From the NCBI GenBank assembly GCA_963922205.1, contig CAWUHX010000075.1, forward strand, positions 372,001 to 436,000: DNA of 64,000 bases, written 5' to 3'. The stretch's first letter is position 1. Each line of letters opens with the position of its first letter. Positions 44,801 through 56,265 of the stretch are shown in pieces. The translations under genes and the position numbers were made by a program. The stretch is from Romanomermis culicivorax (Eukaryota; Nematoda; Enoplea; Mermithida; Mermithidae). The notes beneath the pieces were generated by a model. That model was not told where the DNA came from, did not search any database, and worked only from the letters and a program-made list of their open reading frames with translations.

Positions 44801-46918
44801 TTTGCATCACACTTCTCGTGGAAGATATCTTTTGCGGTTGCTTGCTGCTCAGTTTTCGCTCACAAAATTATCTGTTTAGACAGCTCTTTTCAAACGTTTA
44901 ATGTTACTTTGCTTTGTTTAGAAAAATTTTTAAACTACAGCTACATTTCCATTTTTATGATGACTTTCTCTTTTCTCTTTCTCATTTTCCTTCGTCATCT
45001 CCTCAATCATTGCTGGGGGTAGACAAATCTGCTAGGGATCAATACCCCCATCCCCCTCACGTGCATGTATGGTGGCGTCAAAAGTAAAGTGATATCATTG
45101 TATGAAATTTAGTCCTTTTTATTTTGTGGCTCATAAATTTTCAAACAGGGCTTGAGAACGACGTAAGTTCTTGCTAATTTAATAATTTTAAAGCCTCGAC
45201 TGGTTTTTAATTGTGATGTTCCTCGAATGTTTTTAACATCCGGATACCCGGGTTTTTTAAGAGATCGGTATCCGGATATCTGGTCGTTATATGTGACAAA
45301 ATCGACTTGTATTCGCTGTTTTTAAATTTTATGCAAACTAAGCTTCTAAAATTTTTTTTGATGTCATCACTGATGATAATAGACATTAAAGAATCTTATT
45401 TCAAATTGGCTCACTTTAACAACCATCGAGTTATGAAAATTAAGAATAGAATCATCATCAAAGTATTGTTAGTCGATTGGATCACAACTTGGCGCCCGTC
45501 GTAACTTAGCCATTTGTATTTTACTTTGGCATCCATGCGATGGTAGGAAAATTGATTAGATCGATGAAATAAATTAATTAAAGAAGGAAACGGATATAGT
45601 TACACAAAGTTTACAAAAATCTGCTAAAGTAAACAGAGTAGGTTACAGATGAAATTTGTATAATCTGATGGACAAACTTGAAATCACTGATCTTCTTGTT
45701 CATCTCAGTTTGTTATCGGCAAATTTAAAGTGCTATCCAAGAATTATTTGAGACGACATAAAAGGAAATTATTTACGTTTTGAACATAATATACTAAAAA
45801 TTTATTACCTATGCAGTAGACTGCTATTCGACTGGGATTGCATAAATTCCGAGGAGTCCGCAAAAAACAGATATTTAAAAAAAATTTACTAGTATCAATT
45901 CTCTGGGTATTTTATTCCACCTAAGAAATGGTACTGTCATGCAATCAGAATAAAAAGCTAAAAAACAAGTAGAAAATATTAACCACGGGGGGAGGATGAA
46001 CCGAAAATAAGGACAGGGAGACTGCAAGTTCGTTAATAAAAGCATGTTTATTATTAGCTCCCAAATATTTTAGTCGATCGCTTCGCATTTATGTCATCTA
46101 AAAGTTAGTTCATTTGATTTCATATCGCCTGTCCAACGAATTTATATAATGCTCTGAATTTCTTATTTTTATTCGTCATTTTTGCTAAAAGTTTTCCATA
46201 AAAAGTTTGGATGTCCGGATATCTGAATATTTTTTCATATCCGGATATCCGACGAACATCGGCATTTCTAATAACCTGTTCTCGGCTAAAAATTGATACG
46301 ATTTTTTCTTTTTTCTTAAATTAATCAAAAATAGATGGTTTATACCTATTTTTTGATCTCGTAGTTCTAGATAGCGACAATGTATGTTTGAAAACCAGCC
46401 GGTGAACACATTGCCCAGGTCAAATTGTATTATAATTTTTAAAAATATTTTAGGAAATGCAGTTTAAATTAAAATCATTTTCGATCACTTGTTGAAGTTT
46501 GGCATCCTTCAAAATTCGGATTCTGGATACAAATCGAACCTGAATTATAGATAGTTTTGCATTTTTGTCCTGTGACTTTACTGTTTTTTTAAATGAGCAA
46601 TTTTTCGCAGCTTTATCCGCCTGGGACATCAACAATATGCCGGCTGAAGAGCTACAACGCCTATTGAACGTGGGCGGCTATTCGCCTGGTCAGTCGGAAA
46701 TAATACGAGCCGTTCGACGGCGAGGTCGCAACAAAGTTGCGGCACAATTTTGCCGTCAACGGCGCTACGACGCCGTACGTCGTCTAGAAACCGAAGTAGA
46801 AATTTTGCAACACGAATTGGACGTTTTATCGCAAAAGCAGGAAAAATTATTGAAAGAAAAAGACGACGAATTGCGGGCTATTCAAAAATTGTCGGCCAAA
46901 AATAAGCGACCGAGTTGA
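38856..46918 (+). CDS. skn-1: CNC-type bZIP transcription factor, NRF1/SKN-1-like, 8 exons
   Basis: CNC bZIP factors switch on detoxification and proteasome genes. Exons 38856-39260, 39596-39730, 39938-40310, 40510-40662, 40734-40850, 40990-41078, 43097-43607 and 46611-46918 total 2091 nt in frame, 696 aa. Residues 14-34 are hydrophobic (FLALMCLVHCLLPPVPLL), where NRF1 and SKN-1A have their ER-membrane anchor. Residues 136-152 read DIDLIDCLWRQDIDAEKG, the NRF Neh2-type motif with the DLG triplet altered. Acidic and Ser-rich regions follow. The CNC domain with PAEELQRLL (605-613) leads into the basic region RRRGRNKVAAQFCRQRR (630-646). A leucine zipper has L653, L660, L667 and L674 at the canonical distance (N-x7-R-x9-L). 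CRQRR resembles SKN-1, but SKN-1 of C. elegans lacks a zipper. The acceptor of exon 7 is the least certain. Introns 6 and 7 contain hAT elements. Confidence 0.88.
41540..41705 (-). pseudogene. hAT transposase C-terminal dimerisation (hATC) remnant
   Basis: On the minus strand, without a start codon, the frame reads PAKSVLYEQLFSGAGQIYDP and then RLKGDTVEKLLFLKYN before a stop (41540-41542). This matches the hATC pattern in which an S-x-x-x-E-x-L-F-S block is followed by N-R-L and LLFLKYN. Confidence 0.75.
41899..42087 (-). pseudogene. hAT transposase N-terminal BED zinc finger
   Basis: A 62-codon frame reads SRVWDYFTVSPDDEEKAMC, then CTKC, and later RCQRKHLERKH. A W-x2-F start, a C-x2-C pair and a H-x4-H pair are the BED finger that binds transposon ends. 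The frame stops where the catalytic domain should begin. Confidence 0.75.
43664..44681. mobile_element. hAT-like MITE with CTGCAC subterminal palindromes (CNC bZIP intron 7)
   Basis: It starts GAGTGTTTTTTCTGCAC and ends GTGCAGAAAAAAACACTG. Flanks CTCAGGAA (43656-43663 and 44682-44689) are a perfect 8-bp duplication. Inside the CTGCAC tip (from about 43747) a second tip CACTGTTTTTCCCCCGGGCC appears, followed by the same core as the element at 47450-48451. The two families therefore share the body but differ at the outer ends. A decayed GCGAAGCGCCGG hairpin lies near 44583. It sits 56 bases behind the donor of exon 7. Confidence 0.8.
45205..46285. mobile_element. Degraded hAT-like element with ATATCCGGATATC ends
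   Basis: Left end GTGATGTTCCTCG with ATCCGGATACCCGGG, and right end (inverse) CCGATGTTCGTCGGATATCCGG, form imperfect inverted ends about 1.07 kb apart. The interior is AT-rich without a recognisable transposase. No 8-bp duplication could be matched, so the borders are approximate. Confidence 0.45.
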
Positions 46919-47239
46919 ATCGCTATCGGAACGTTTATATTAATTTTTCTTTTGATTAAAAAATTTTGCGTTTCAAAATTTCAACTCCAGCTTATCATGT
47001 ACAATTGTGATGACTTTGTATATATTCAATTGGTGTATTTTGATTCAATTCAAGCTTATTCGATTTTAATGTATAAAAGTAAGCTCGTATCTATTCACTC
47101 GTCCATATAAAAGATACTGAGACCCTTTGAAGTGTGCGTTGATTAGGTAACTATCATGCACGTATGACAGCTTGCAGGAAAGTCTATACGCGTCGAATGT
47201 TAACTGTAGAATTCGATTTTGTTACAAAAAAATTTTGAT
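46919..47239. other. 3' flank of the CNC bZIP gene
   Basis: AT-rich non-coding sequence, probably including the 3' UTR. No perfect AATAAA is obvious close to the stop. Nothing else is seen. Confidence 0.4.
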
Positions 47240-48860
47240 TAGCGAAATTTTGGAGGAGGGTGTCGAAAAAAGTCGGAATTTTTTCCAAAAAAGGCGCTTT
47301 TTTGCCAATTTTTTCCAAACTGGGGGCGAGTTGCGTATATGGTTGGCCAAGTTGGGGGGTCCGCCCCATACCTGTAAGACCTCCGACCAGTTGGGGTGGG
47401 GGGGAGGGGTAGAAAAAAGTCGAAATTTTTTCCAAAATAGGCCAAAAACCACTGTTTTTTTCCCCCGGGCCTTTTCCCCAAATGGGGTAAGGGATCAAAA
47501 TTTTTTTCCTCATTTTCCCGAAGTCGTTTTTTTCGCTTAAAAATGCTCACGGACGCTTTTTTACGTGTTTTTGGGCTTTTTCAAGCCTTCTGGTGTTTTA
47601 AGACCCGTTAATTCATCAAAATTGAGGAAAAAATTGAAATTTTCGAGTTCAAAGTTTAATCTACAAGCATTGGAACAAACTTTCAAGCAAACTATCCAAA
47701 AGTATAATGACTTTGAATTACATGAGAAATCGATCGTTAAGTCCTCCATGTTGACAACTGAGAACCTAAAAGGGATGTTAATCTTTCCGGCGCGAAGCGC
47801 CGGAAAAATTTTTTGGGTATTGATATTCTGCGACGCTAGAAAATCAATTTTCCGAACGTTTATTTCAAGAAGTAGATTTGAATTTTGTGTTCAAAAGCCG
47901 TAATTTCTAGAATTTTACTCGAAAAATTTTGAAACCAGTATAATTTATTTGTAAACTCTCATACTTGGTCGAAAATATATGAGTATAAATTTCCGAAAGA
48001 TATTTCCATGAAGCATTTAAATTGATTTTACGTTAGAAAAGAAATAATTGCATCAAAAAGCTTAGAGACTTGACGTATTGATCTTTCTCAAAAGGAAAAA
48101 ATGCGAATCTTCATTAAATATCATGATAAAATATTGAAGATTACCAATGAAAACATGAGATAATACGTTCAAGATGATGAAAACTATTATAGATTATATG
48201 ATAAATGAAAGTAGACATGCTAAAAGCCGCGCCAGGGGTTAGTAATGCATAATAATGATTATTAAAGTTATAATCGGCGCGAAGCGCCGGAAAATTTTGA
48301 GATCATGACCTTCTAAAATGCACCAAAATGCATCTTTTCTGTATCCGATCCCCAAAATTTTCTTCCCCAAATGGGGAAAGAGCCCAAAATTTTTCCCCCC
48401 TTTCCGAATTTTTTCCCCGAAAAAGCACGATTTGGGGGAAAAAAAACAGTGCCAAAAACATACACTTTTTTGAAAATTTTTTCAATTTTTTCCAAACTGG
48501 GGGAGGGTTGGGGCGGAAATGATTTGGGGTACAGGGTTGGCCAAGTTCGGGGGGTCCCCCCCAACCCCCCCCCCCCCAAGTACAGGTATGGTCCCCCCCA
48601 TACCTGTAAGACCTCCGACCAGTTGGGGGGGGGGGGAATCCGAAATTTTGGGGGGGGGGGGGTAGGAAAAAGTCGAAATTTTTCCCAAAAAAGGCCAAAA
48701 AACATTCACTTTTTTGAAATTTTTTTTAATTTTTTCCAAACTGGGAGGGGGGAAATGATTTTGGGTACAGGGTTGGCCAAGTCGGGGGGGGGGTCCCCCC
48801 CCCCAAGTACAGGTATGGTCCCCCAACCATAGGTGTAATTGGGGGGGGGGGGCTATGGGA
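47240..48860 (+). repeat. Tandem G-run satellite, about 210-bp units, split by a MITE
   Basis: About three units line up. Each holds CCTGTAAGACCTCCGACCAG, a G run of 8-13, a GTCGAAATTTTTTCCAAAA-type phrase, CCAAACTGGG and GGTTGGCCAAGT. Unit starts at 47378 and 48602 are about 214 bases apart once the inserted element (47450-48451 plus its duplication) is removed. Single relatives occur at 32940-33140 (same orientation) and 57590-57836 (inverse). Confidence 0.7.
47450..48451 (+). mobile_element. hAT-like MITE with CACTGTTTTTTTCCCC tips
   Basis: Starts CACTGTTTTTTTCCCCC and ends GGGGGAAAAAAAACAGTG, perfect terminal inverted repeats. It is flanked by the perfect 8-bp duplication CCAAAAAC (47442-47449, 48452-48459). 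It carries two CGGCGCGAAGCGCCG hairpins (47788-47804, 48275-48289). It lies inside the G-run satellite. The neighbouring unit at 48690-48720 shows the uninterrupted site (GGCCAAAAAACATTCAC). No coding capacity. Confidence 0.85.
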
Positions 48861-48892
48861 ACCCCCCCAGAAATCGTCGACTATATGGCTAG

Positions 48893-49476
48893 TGTTGTGG
48901 AGCAATTTGACGTATTTGTAAAGCTCGTGTCGTTTGCGAGAAAGATCGGCAAGTTTGATTTGGAAAGATCGTGACGAGACCACCGAAGAGGCGTGGCTAC
49001 AATGTGAAGAAATTATGAAAGTGTTTTTCGTTAGTCTTTGCGTAGTACTGTAGCCGAAAGGTTGTGTTTTTTGGTGTTTGTCTGAAAAGTGTGTAGCGGC
49101 TTTGTACATTAGTAAATTGTGAAAAGTCTGTTCTAAGTTGAGTCAAACTATTAGGGAAATAGTTTGAGTGAGCGAGTAAAACTCCTAAACGGTTAAGAAT
49201 ATATGGCGCGAGTTTCCGCATCCGAAAACCTTTGGCGACCTGAACGAAGATCCCTGGATAAATTGACACAGCGCTCTCTACGAGCCCGTCAATCTCCTGC
49301 GTTCGACTATCGTTGCGTTGATTTCGTAAAACACTCCGAGTGTTTCGTCTACAGTGTTCCGCACGCTCTTTCACGTTCCGTACGTCTCTTCTAAAACGCG
49401 CGATAAATCGTCGAGCTACACAGCTAATTTCTCATCTGCGTTCCGTCGTCTACGCTTCTTTTTCTCACGCACGACA
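48893..49476 (+). repeat. 5' LTR
   Basis: Starts TGTTGTGG and ends about CACGACA before the primer-binding site. From 49129 onward (TGTTCTAAGTTGAG) it matches the 3' LTR with only scattered differences. The first 236 bases (U3) do not match the 3' LTR. At the junction a perfect hairpin CAAACTATT/AATAGTTTG stands in both LTRs. Confidence 0.85.
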
Positions 49477-49481
49477 TAATT

Positions 49482-49490
49482 TGGTGACCG
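49482..49490 (+). other. Primer-binding site
   Basis: TGGTGACCG directly behind the LTR, the same nine bases as in the minus-strand element (6666-6675). TGG pairs with the CCA end of the primer tRNA. Confidence 0.65.
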
Positions 49491-49551
49491 TACCAGCTCG
49501 TCTAAAGGTTGAGGAAACGCCGAAATTTGCGAAAAATCGAAAATCCGAAAA

Positions 49552-52500
49552 ATGGAGGAAAACCGCACGCGTCGCTCTTCTGCGCTCGGTTACGAAAAAG
49601 GTTTCTATAAGAAACTAGCGAATCCCGATAATCTAGAAATCGAAAATTTCGACTGCGAAAACGCGAATCTACCGCTTCTCTACGAAGCAGATAAGCGTAA
49701 TTTCGATCTACCGGAAACGTCTGCTCCGTTAAAAACGCGAAAAACCTCGCGATCTCTATCTCCGAAAATCGTTGAAAACCGAAAATTCAACTTTCTAAAA
49801 CCGAAACCGAAGGAGACCGATCCTCGAAAAATCTTCGATAATGACGCGTATATCGACGTAATGCAAAAATGCGATGCCGAAATGATAAACTTTCGTGGCA
49901 ACGCTACTAATGCGTTAAGCGAAATCGTAACTATCGCGACTCAACAGCGAAAACTTCTCGATGAGTTTAAAACCGAAATCGAAGCGATGAGAGCTCAGAA
50001 AGAAGAGCTATTGAAACCGAACGTCCCTGAAATCGAAAATATCGCGAGACCTACGAGCTCTTACGCTCTATCTCAGAAATCGACTAAACTGAAAAACGCC
50101 ACTAGCGATCGAAAAAGTCAACTTAGTTTTCGTGGAATAATCGATGATGACGATGATCTGATCATCCCGACACAAACGTTTGACCGCTCTAACGCGCTAA
50201 ACGCGCTAAACTCTCAGATAAACTTTCCGTCTATCCCACCTTCTCAGGTGCATAGATCTTTCGCCGATGACGAAACGAGAATTAAGACTATCTGTAAAAA
50301 GATAGCGCCGCAAAAACTAGATAATTCGACCCGAAATCAGCAAGTTTTGAAATTCTTCATTGCGCTCGAAAACGAGTTCGGCCTTGATGCGTCTGAGTAT
50401 GTGAAACTTCACACGTTGCGTCGCTTGACTTGCGATGGTGCCCTGAACACCATACGAGATGTCCGATCCTATGATGAAGCGAAACAGATTCTGATGTGTA
50501 TGAATGCTCCGAATTGCGACCAAGATACGCTCCAATGCGAGCTCCAGTCTATCGCTCCTTTTGAAACCGAAGATCCATCAGCTTTCTTAAATCGAATCAG
50601 TACCTACGTACATCTACTGTACTATGACAGAAGCGCTCAGTATCGCCATAGAAAAGTTATCACAACTTTTCTTTGGAAAATGCCAGAAATTTACAGAGTC
50701 TCGATTGACGCGAGTACTCTAGAAACGATCACTGACTTAGCTATAGCCGTCGCAAAAGTTCAGAAAATCCAGCGAGCGAATAAACAGTCGACTGTCAGAG
50801 TAGAACAACCTATACTGGTTAATACACTCGAAAATCCATCGGAAGAGCAACCAGCTCAATCGCGTTTCAGAAATGATTCGAAACCTCGTTTCAGAGATAA
50901 CTCTCAATCCCGAAACAGAGACGACTCTAGACAGCGAAACAGCGTGAGGTTTCAAGAAAATTCGACTCTAGCGAAAACGAAAGAATTGGAAGAAAGCGTA
51001 AAACGAGTCCTAGAAAAGTTCGGAATCCGAGAAAATTCGCAAAACGCTAACAATTTCGAAAATCAAAGATCGCGATTCGATCGCGGGACGAGTCCGAACT
51101 TTCGGAATAGAGAAAACATTCCTATACGGGATTTCTCTCAGAATCGAAATTTCCAACGAAATCAGTCACGTGAACGATCTGTGAAGTATTGCACCTATCA
51201 TGGTCAGTGTAAACACGACAGCTCCGAATGCTATCAATTGAAACCACAGGCTTCTCAGCCTCGGCAACAGCAACCGAATCATCAATGGCAAAACCATAAT
51301 TGGCGTCCTCGTTTTCAACAAAATACGCGTAACTACACGCTCAATCAGAATCAAAATTTTGACCGAAATAACCGATTCTTCAATCGCGATAATCGAAACT
51401 ATCAGAGAGATGTTGCAAACATTTCTCTTTGCGATTCCGAATCCCGACAAGAAAAGATAATCGAAAAGCACTACTACTATCCGATGAATAACTCACAGTC
51501 TGTACAGACTCAGCTAACTTCTCCGAAATCTTCGCAACAAGTTTTGCCATCAGAAACCAAAACGGTGTCCAACTCACCTAAAACTTTCGTTCCGATGAAA
51601 CCGACAACCAGTACAGCTAATATGCTTGAACCGACCGAAGCTTCTAAAGCTACAAACTTCTTCGTCGCTCCCGGAATCACTGATTTCACAATCGAAAAAC
51701 CTACTGAACCGTGGATCGCGAGATCTAGCGTGTGTCGAATCGAAGAATGTTCGCAAAAAGATATCAAACTGCTGAGCTTATACGCTCCTACTCGTGCTTT
51801 TCATATCGATGCCGAAATTGGAAAAACCAAAACGAAAGCGTTAATCGATACCGGTGCTCAGTGTTCAGTCATTTCCTCATGTCTAGCTCAACGCTCTTTG
51901 GGGATTGACTATGATACTTTGGAAACATCCGCGCAGATAAAAGTAGCCGACGGTGCTATCGTCGATGCCAGAGGTCCGATAATCTTCAAAATCAGCTCAT
52001 CTTTCGGAACGCATCTAGTACGATGCTGGATACTACCTACTACAGGAGAGCAATGCCTCCTAGGAACCGATTTCCTAGTGCATCCGAGCGTTCGAGCCGT
52101 AATAAACTTTCGTGAAAATTTCATCAGAATCGGAGACGTTCAGCAAGAACTAAACCTAGTTTTGAAACCGGTCGAAAAAGCGCCCTACGATGAAGTATTT
52201 TCAAATACTTCTACGGGACAAAGTCAAACACAAATCGTGAAAATCGACAGATCGCTACCGATTTTGAATATCTCGTCATGCTACGTAGAACCGAATTGTC
52301 AGACTTGGGTAAACGGGAAAGTCTTCCCTTTCACAAACGAAAGCTTCAAAAGCGTCATAGTTCAACCCGTGAACTTCGGAAAAGAAAACTGCGAATATCC
52401 GATCGAACTTGCGATAATCAACATAACTGAAGGCAAATGTCCACTATTATTCGTCAATAATAGTGCGAACGGTATCCATCTAGAACCTAACCAGCTCATC

Positions 52501-55500
52501 GCTGAGGTTAAATTCAAACTCGAAGAATCGAAAATGACCGTCGCGTCGCTAAGCGATCATGAAGAAGACTATGAGCCAGCGACGTTGATTAAAGACCAGT
52601 CAACTATGTCGGAAGAAGAAAAACTTCAACTCGCTCTCGAAAAAATGACCGAAAAGTCGAATATCGACGATGAAGATAGAAAAATCGCTATCGAAGTCTT
52701 CAAGCAATATCGCGATGTTTTCAGTCTCCCTGGAGATCAGCCTACTCTCACTCACGAGTTAACGGTCTCTATAGACACCGGTGATGCAAAACCAGTCGCA
52801 AAACACTACTATCGTGCCCCGATTGAACAAAGACCAATGGTTCGTCAGAAAATCCAAGAAATGCTGGAAAAAGGCCTCATCGAACCTTCGCGATCACCGT
52901 GGGCTGCTCCTATGTTTCTGGTAACGAAAAAAGATGGAAGTTGGAGACCCGTAGTCGACTATAGAGGTATAAATGAAGTTACTCCTAGCGATAAGTTTCC
53001 GATCCCGAGAATCGATGACTATCTAGATGCTCTAGGCAATGCAAGATTTTTCTCAACTCTAGACTTGAAAGCAGGGTACTGGCAAATCCCTTTAGACATT
53101 GCTTCACGCGATAAAACTACTTTCGTCAGTCAAGAAGGCTTGTTTCGTTTCAAAGTTCTACCTTTTGGTTTGAAAAACGCTCCCGCTGAATTTCAAAGAC
53201 TAATGGAACAGATCCTGCATCCATACATCTGGAAAATCTGTTTGGTCTATATCGACGATATCATAATCTTTTCGCAAACGTATAACGATCATCTAGCACA
53301 TATCCAACTGATCTTTGATGCCCTTCGTGACGCGAATCTAACGCTAAGACCAGATAAATGCGATTTTGTACCGAAACAAGTAAAATTTCTTGGTCATTTG
53401 CTAAGCGAAAATGGAATTTCACCTGATCCTGAAAAGGTCTCCGCGATTGTAAACTATGAAATGCCAAAAACGGTCAAAGATCTTCAAAGTTTTTTGGGTT
53501 TAGTCCAATGGTGTAGACGATTCATACCGAATCTTGCCACTCTCTCGCGACCGCTCTATCAACTACTACGAAAAAACGCGAAATATGAGATAAGCGAAGA
53601 ACATCGTATAGCTTTTAACGAGATTAAAACATCTCTAACCTCAACTCCTTTTTTGCGATATCCTGTCTATAACGACGAAAAATCGAAATTCATCATACAA
53701 ACTGATGCTAGCACAACTGCTATTGGTGCGATTTTGTATCAAGAAAACGAAACTGATCAATGGGTCATCGCGTATAATAGTAGAGTTCTGTCTGACGTAG
53801 AAACCCGCTACAGTACTACTGAGCGCGAATGTCTAGCAATTGTAGAAGCTTTTCGTTGGTACAGACACTATGTCTACGGTCAAAAAGTAACGGTCAGAAC
53901 TGATCATAAACCTTTGCAATGGATCAAAGAAGAAAAACATCGAAACTCGCGACTTCAGAACTTCGCAATAAAACTGCAAGACTACGACTATCGCGTTGAA
54001 TATGTAAAAGGTAAAGAAAACGCTTGCGCTGATTTTTTGTCTCGAAATGAGCCTCGCGCTAAAGTAAAGTCAAAGACTAGCGAAGAAGTTACAAACGAAA
54101 TATTCAGACCGACGTTTCGCGAAGGGAAAAAGACTGTCGTAGCGGCCATAACAAGGTCAATGACGCAGAAAGAAGAAAGAAATAAAGTGCCGAAATTCGA
54201 AGAAGATTTCCAACAGCCTGAGAAACGGCTAGTAACTATAGAATCGCCGGAAGAAATCCGAGAAGCTCAAAGAAAAGACCCGTACATCGCGAAGTTGATA
54301 AAAGTCTTAGAACAAAACCAAGTCTCTACGATTTCATCTGCTTTCCATACCGAAAACGAGATAGTGTACCGAACGTCAAAACAAGCTCACACAGCTTCCG
54401 CGATAGTAGTCCCAACTACTTTGATTGAAAGTGTTTTGTATCAATTCCATGGAGCAAAGATTTTGAGCCATCAAGGTCACAGACGCACTACAGCAATGAT
54501 TCGTCAACATTTCTGGTGGCCGAAAATGGAAGAATCGATAATAAAGTGGATCAAAACGTGCAAAACATGTCAACAAACAACTTCTCAGTTGCCGAAACCT
54601 CCTCCGTTGATGCCGATACAACCAAAATATCCATTTGAAATCGTCGCGACCGACATAGTAAACATATCCCCTCTGGGTGAGAAAAGATCATACGTCATCG
54701 TATTTCAAGACTACTTCACTAAATGGGTAAGCGCTCATTTGATTCCGGATCAAAAAGCAGCAACTATAGTTGAAAGTTTCGTAAATAATGTAGTTTTGGT
54801 TCATGGCAGCCCGAAACATCTACTATCAGATCAGGGTTCAGGATTCACTTCAAACTTGATGAAAGACATCGCGAAACTACTAAAAGTTCAGAAAATCAAT
54901 ACCACTGCATATCATCCGCAATGTAATGGAATGGTCGAAAGATTCAATCAAACGTTGATTTCGCAACTCAAAAAATTCACCGCTGAAGACCCCGATAATT
55001 GGGAACGGTATCTACCTTTCGCGACATTCGCCTATAACGCTGTTCCTCACACAGCTACTCACTTTTCACCGTTTCGACTTTTGAGAGGGTATGAACCCAG
55101 AATCGCTATAGATTTCGACTGCGCGAAAAGTCTAACGTTACCGCTAAACTACGATGCGTATCAGTATATCTTCACGCAAGCGCAACTAACGCTATATAAC
55201 GAAGTTTTCGAAAACTTAAAAAACGCGTCCGAATCACATAAACGATACTTCGATAAAAAAGCGAAAGAGCAGAAATACGATCTAAACGATCTCATACTGT
55301 TGCTTAATAACAAAAAAGCAACTAAAATCGATAAAGACTATATCGGACCCTTCGTAGTGGTCGGAAATTCCGAAATTTCGAAAAACGTCATAACGATCGA
55401 TAGTCTAGATTGTCCCGGACAATCTCAGAAAGTCTCACTTTCTCGGGTAAAGCCGTATTTGCCTCGAACGGCATTCAACATTTTTAACGCGCAAGTCAGT

Positions 55501-55539
55501 GGTCCTCCACAACTGACTAGTCACGCGCTACTGCATTGA
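49552..55539 (+). CDS. Gag-Pol polyprotein, Ty3/gypsy type, 1995 aa, intact
   Basis: This single uninterrupted frame carries all proteins the element needs to copy itself through RNA and insert the DNA copy. Domains: a Gag capsid-like region (about residues 250-420), an Arg/Asn/Gln-rich linker, a zinc knuckle of the form CX2HX4HX4C near 545 ([14 protein letters not shown]), an aspartic protease with LIDTGAQCS near 765, reverse transcriptase (about 1080-1300) with YIDD near 1233, RNase H with TDAST near 1384, an integrase zinc-binding HHCC part near 1630-1680, a DDE core (D near 1700, D near 1760, E near 1796), and a C-terminal region ending about residue 1960. The ATG at 49552 is the first in this frame after the LTR. 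No frameshift or stop separates Gag from Pol. AA/CG-rich codons such as CGA and GAA dominate. Confidence 0.95.
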   Translation: MEENRTRRSSALGYEKGFYKKLANPDNLEIENFDCENANLPLLYEADKRNFDLPETSAPLKTRKTSRSLSPKIVENRKFNFLKPKPKETDPRKIFDNDAYIDVMQKCDAEMINFRGNATNALSEIVTIATQQRKLLDEFKTEIEAMRAQKEELLKPNVPEIENIARPTSSYALSQKSTKLKNATSDRKSQLSFRGIIDDDDDLIIPTQTFDRSNALNALNSQINFPSIPPSQVHRSFADDETRIKTICKKIAPQKLDNSTRNQQVLKFFIALENEFGLDASEYVKLHTLRRLTCDGALNTIRDVRSYDEAKQILMCMNAPNCDQDTLQCELQSIAPFETEDPSAFLNRISTYVHLLYYDRSAQYRHRKVITTFLWKMPEIYRVSIDASTLETITDLAIAVAKVQKIQRANKQSTVRVEQPILVNTLENPSEEQPAQSRFRNDSKPRFRDNSQSRNRDDSRQRNSVRFQENSTLAKTKELEESVKRVLEKFGIRENSQNANNFENQRSRFDRGTSPNFRNRENIPIRDFSQNRNFQRNQSRERSVKYCTYHGQCKHDSSECYQLKPQASQPRQQQPNHQWQNHNWRPRFQQNTRNYTLNQNQNFDRNNRFFNRDNRNYQRDVANISLCDSESRQEKIIEKHYYYPMNNSQSVQTQLTSPKSSQQVLPSETKTVSNSPKTFVPMKPTTSTANMLEPTEASKATNFFVAPGITDFTIEKPTEPWIARSSVCRIEECSQKDIKLLSLYAPTRAFHIDAEIGKTKTKALIDTGAQCSVISSCLAQRSLGIDYDTLETSAQIKVADGAIVDARGPIIFKISSSFGTHLVRCWILPTTGEQCLLGTDFLVHPSVRAVINFRENFIRIGDVQQELNLVLKPVEKAPYDEVFSNTSTGQSQTQIVKIDRSLPILNISSCYVEPNCQTWVNGKVFPFTNESFKSVIVQPVNFGKENCEYPIELAIINITEGKCPLLFVNNSANGIHLEPNQLIAEVKFKLEESKMTVASLSDHEEDYEPATLIKDQSTMSEEEKLQLALEKMTEKSNIDDEDRKIAIEVFKQYRDVFSLPGDQPTLTHELTVSIDTGDAKPVAKHYYRAPIEQRPMVRQKIQEMLEKGLIEPSRSPWAAPMFLVTKKDGSWRPVVDYRGINEVTPSDKFPIPRIDDYLDALGNARFFSTLDLKAGYWQIPLDIASRDKTTFVSQEGLFRFKVLPFGLKNAPAEFQRLMEQILHPYIWKICLVYIDDIIIFSQTYNDHLAHIQLIFDALRDANLTLRPDKCDFVPKQVKFLGHLLSENGISPDPEKVSAIVNYEMPKTVKDLQSFLGLVQWCRRFIPNLATLSRPLYQLLRKNAKYEISEEHRIAFNEIKTSLTSTPFLRYPVYNDEKSKFIIQTDASTTAIGAILYQENETDQWVIAYNSRVLSDVETRYSTTERECLAIVEAFRWYRHYVYGQKVTVRTDHKPLQWIKEEKHRNSRLQNFAIKLQDYDYRVEYVKGKENACADFLSRNEPRAKVKSKTSEEVTNEIFRPTFREGKKTVVAAITRSMTQKEERNKVPKFEEDFQQPEKRLVTIESPEEIREAQRKDPYIAKLIKVLEQNQVSTISSAFHTENEIVYRTSKQAHTASAIVVPTTLIESVLYQFHGAKILSHQGHRRTTAMIRQHFWWPKMEESIIKWIKTCKTCQQTTSQLPKPPPLMPIQPKYPFEIVATDIVNISPLGEKRSYVIVFQDYFTKWVSAHLIPDQKAATIVESFVNNVVLVHGSPKHLLSDQGSGFTSNLMKDIAKLLKVQKINTTAYHPQCNGMVERFNQTLISQLKKFTAEDPDNWERYLPFATFAYNAVPHTATHFSPFRLLRGYEPRIAIDFDCAKSLTLPLNYDAYQYIFTQAQLTLYNEVFENLKNASESHKRYFDKKAKEQKYDLNDLILLLNNKKATKIDKDYIGPFVVVGNSEISKNVITIDSLDCPGQSQKVSLSRVKPYLPRTAFNIFNAQVSGPPQLTSHALLH

Positions 55540-56251
55540 GACCGAATTTTGTATTGTTCGTAAAATATTTATTTTCTATTTCGAAATCGAATCGTTTTTT
55601 ATATATTCCGTTTTCCGTTTCGTCTTCACCATTTTGATCGTTTTTGAACTAACCTATAACAGTCTTTCACAGACTAAAGGTAGTGAATGGCCGATTTGCG
55701 AGCTGCGATAAAAACTCCGTTTCGAAACATGCTTTCGCATAATCTACTGGGTGGCAAAGAAACCACGACATCGTAAACATTTCAAATTTTTCTACGTCTC
55801 ATCCGTATCGCCGAGATTTCTTCCACAGTTTGGTATTGATCCGCTCAATACCTTTCGAATTTCGAGTTTCAAAGACTTCGCCAGAAGCTTTATATACGTT
55901 TCTCTACGAAACTTAAAGCTTGCATCCGCTGCAAACTTTCCGATCTAACGCCTCCGTGGCTAAAGATTCCGTTTTGAAACACTGAGGCCTCCGCGGCTAA
56001 AGACTCCGGTCATCAAAATAAAGACTCTGGTCTTTCCGCTCGAAATCCAGCCTTGGCGATACGTTCTGTAGAAAAAATTTTTTCTTTTTTTGTTCCATAT
56101 AGGAAAAAGTGCCGCTGTTGTTTCAAAGTATCTGATTGCTGCCGAAGTCGAATGAAAAGGTCCGCCAAAGAAAGAAAGATCCTCTGCATGTAAAGAAAAC
56201 CCGCACGTTCCCGAAGAGAGAAAATTCGAATCGCTTGAGGCGATTTACATC
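55540..56251 (+). other. Non-coding 3' part of the retrotransposon
   Basis: About 710 bases between the Pol stop and the polypurine tract. I see no envelope-like frame. Short repeats GCATCCGC and GCCTCCGYGGCTAAAGA (two copies near 55950-56000) are present. It may serve as 3' untranslated RNA. Confidence 0.6.
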
Positions 56252-56265
56252 GAAAGGGGGAGGAG
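56252..56265 (+). other. Polypurine tract
   Basis: GAAAGGGGGAGGAG stands immediately before the TGTTGTGG start of the 3' LTR, the expected primer for plus-strand DNA synthesis. Confidence 0.85.

Noticed and set aside
45205..46285. 8-bp duplication for the ATATCCGGATATC element
   Set aside because: No pair of flanking octamers matched when the ends were shifted by a few bases, so only approximate borders are given.
48303..48832. Overlapping Pro/Gly-rich open frames on both strands
   Set aside because: They are translations of G and C runs in the satellite and carry no protein signal.
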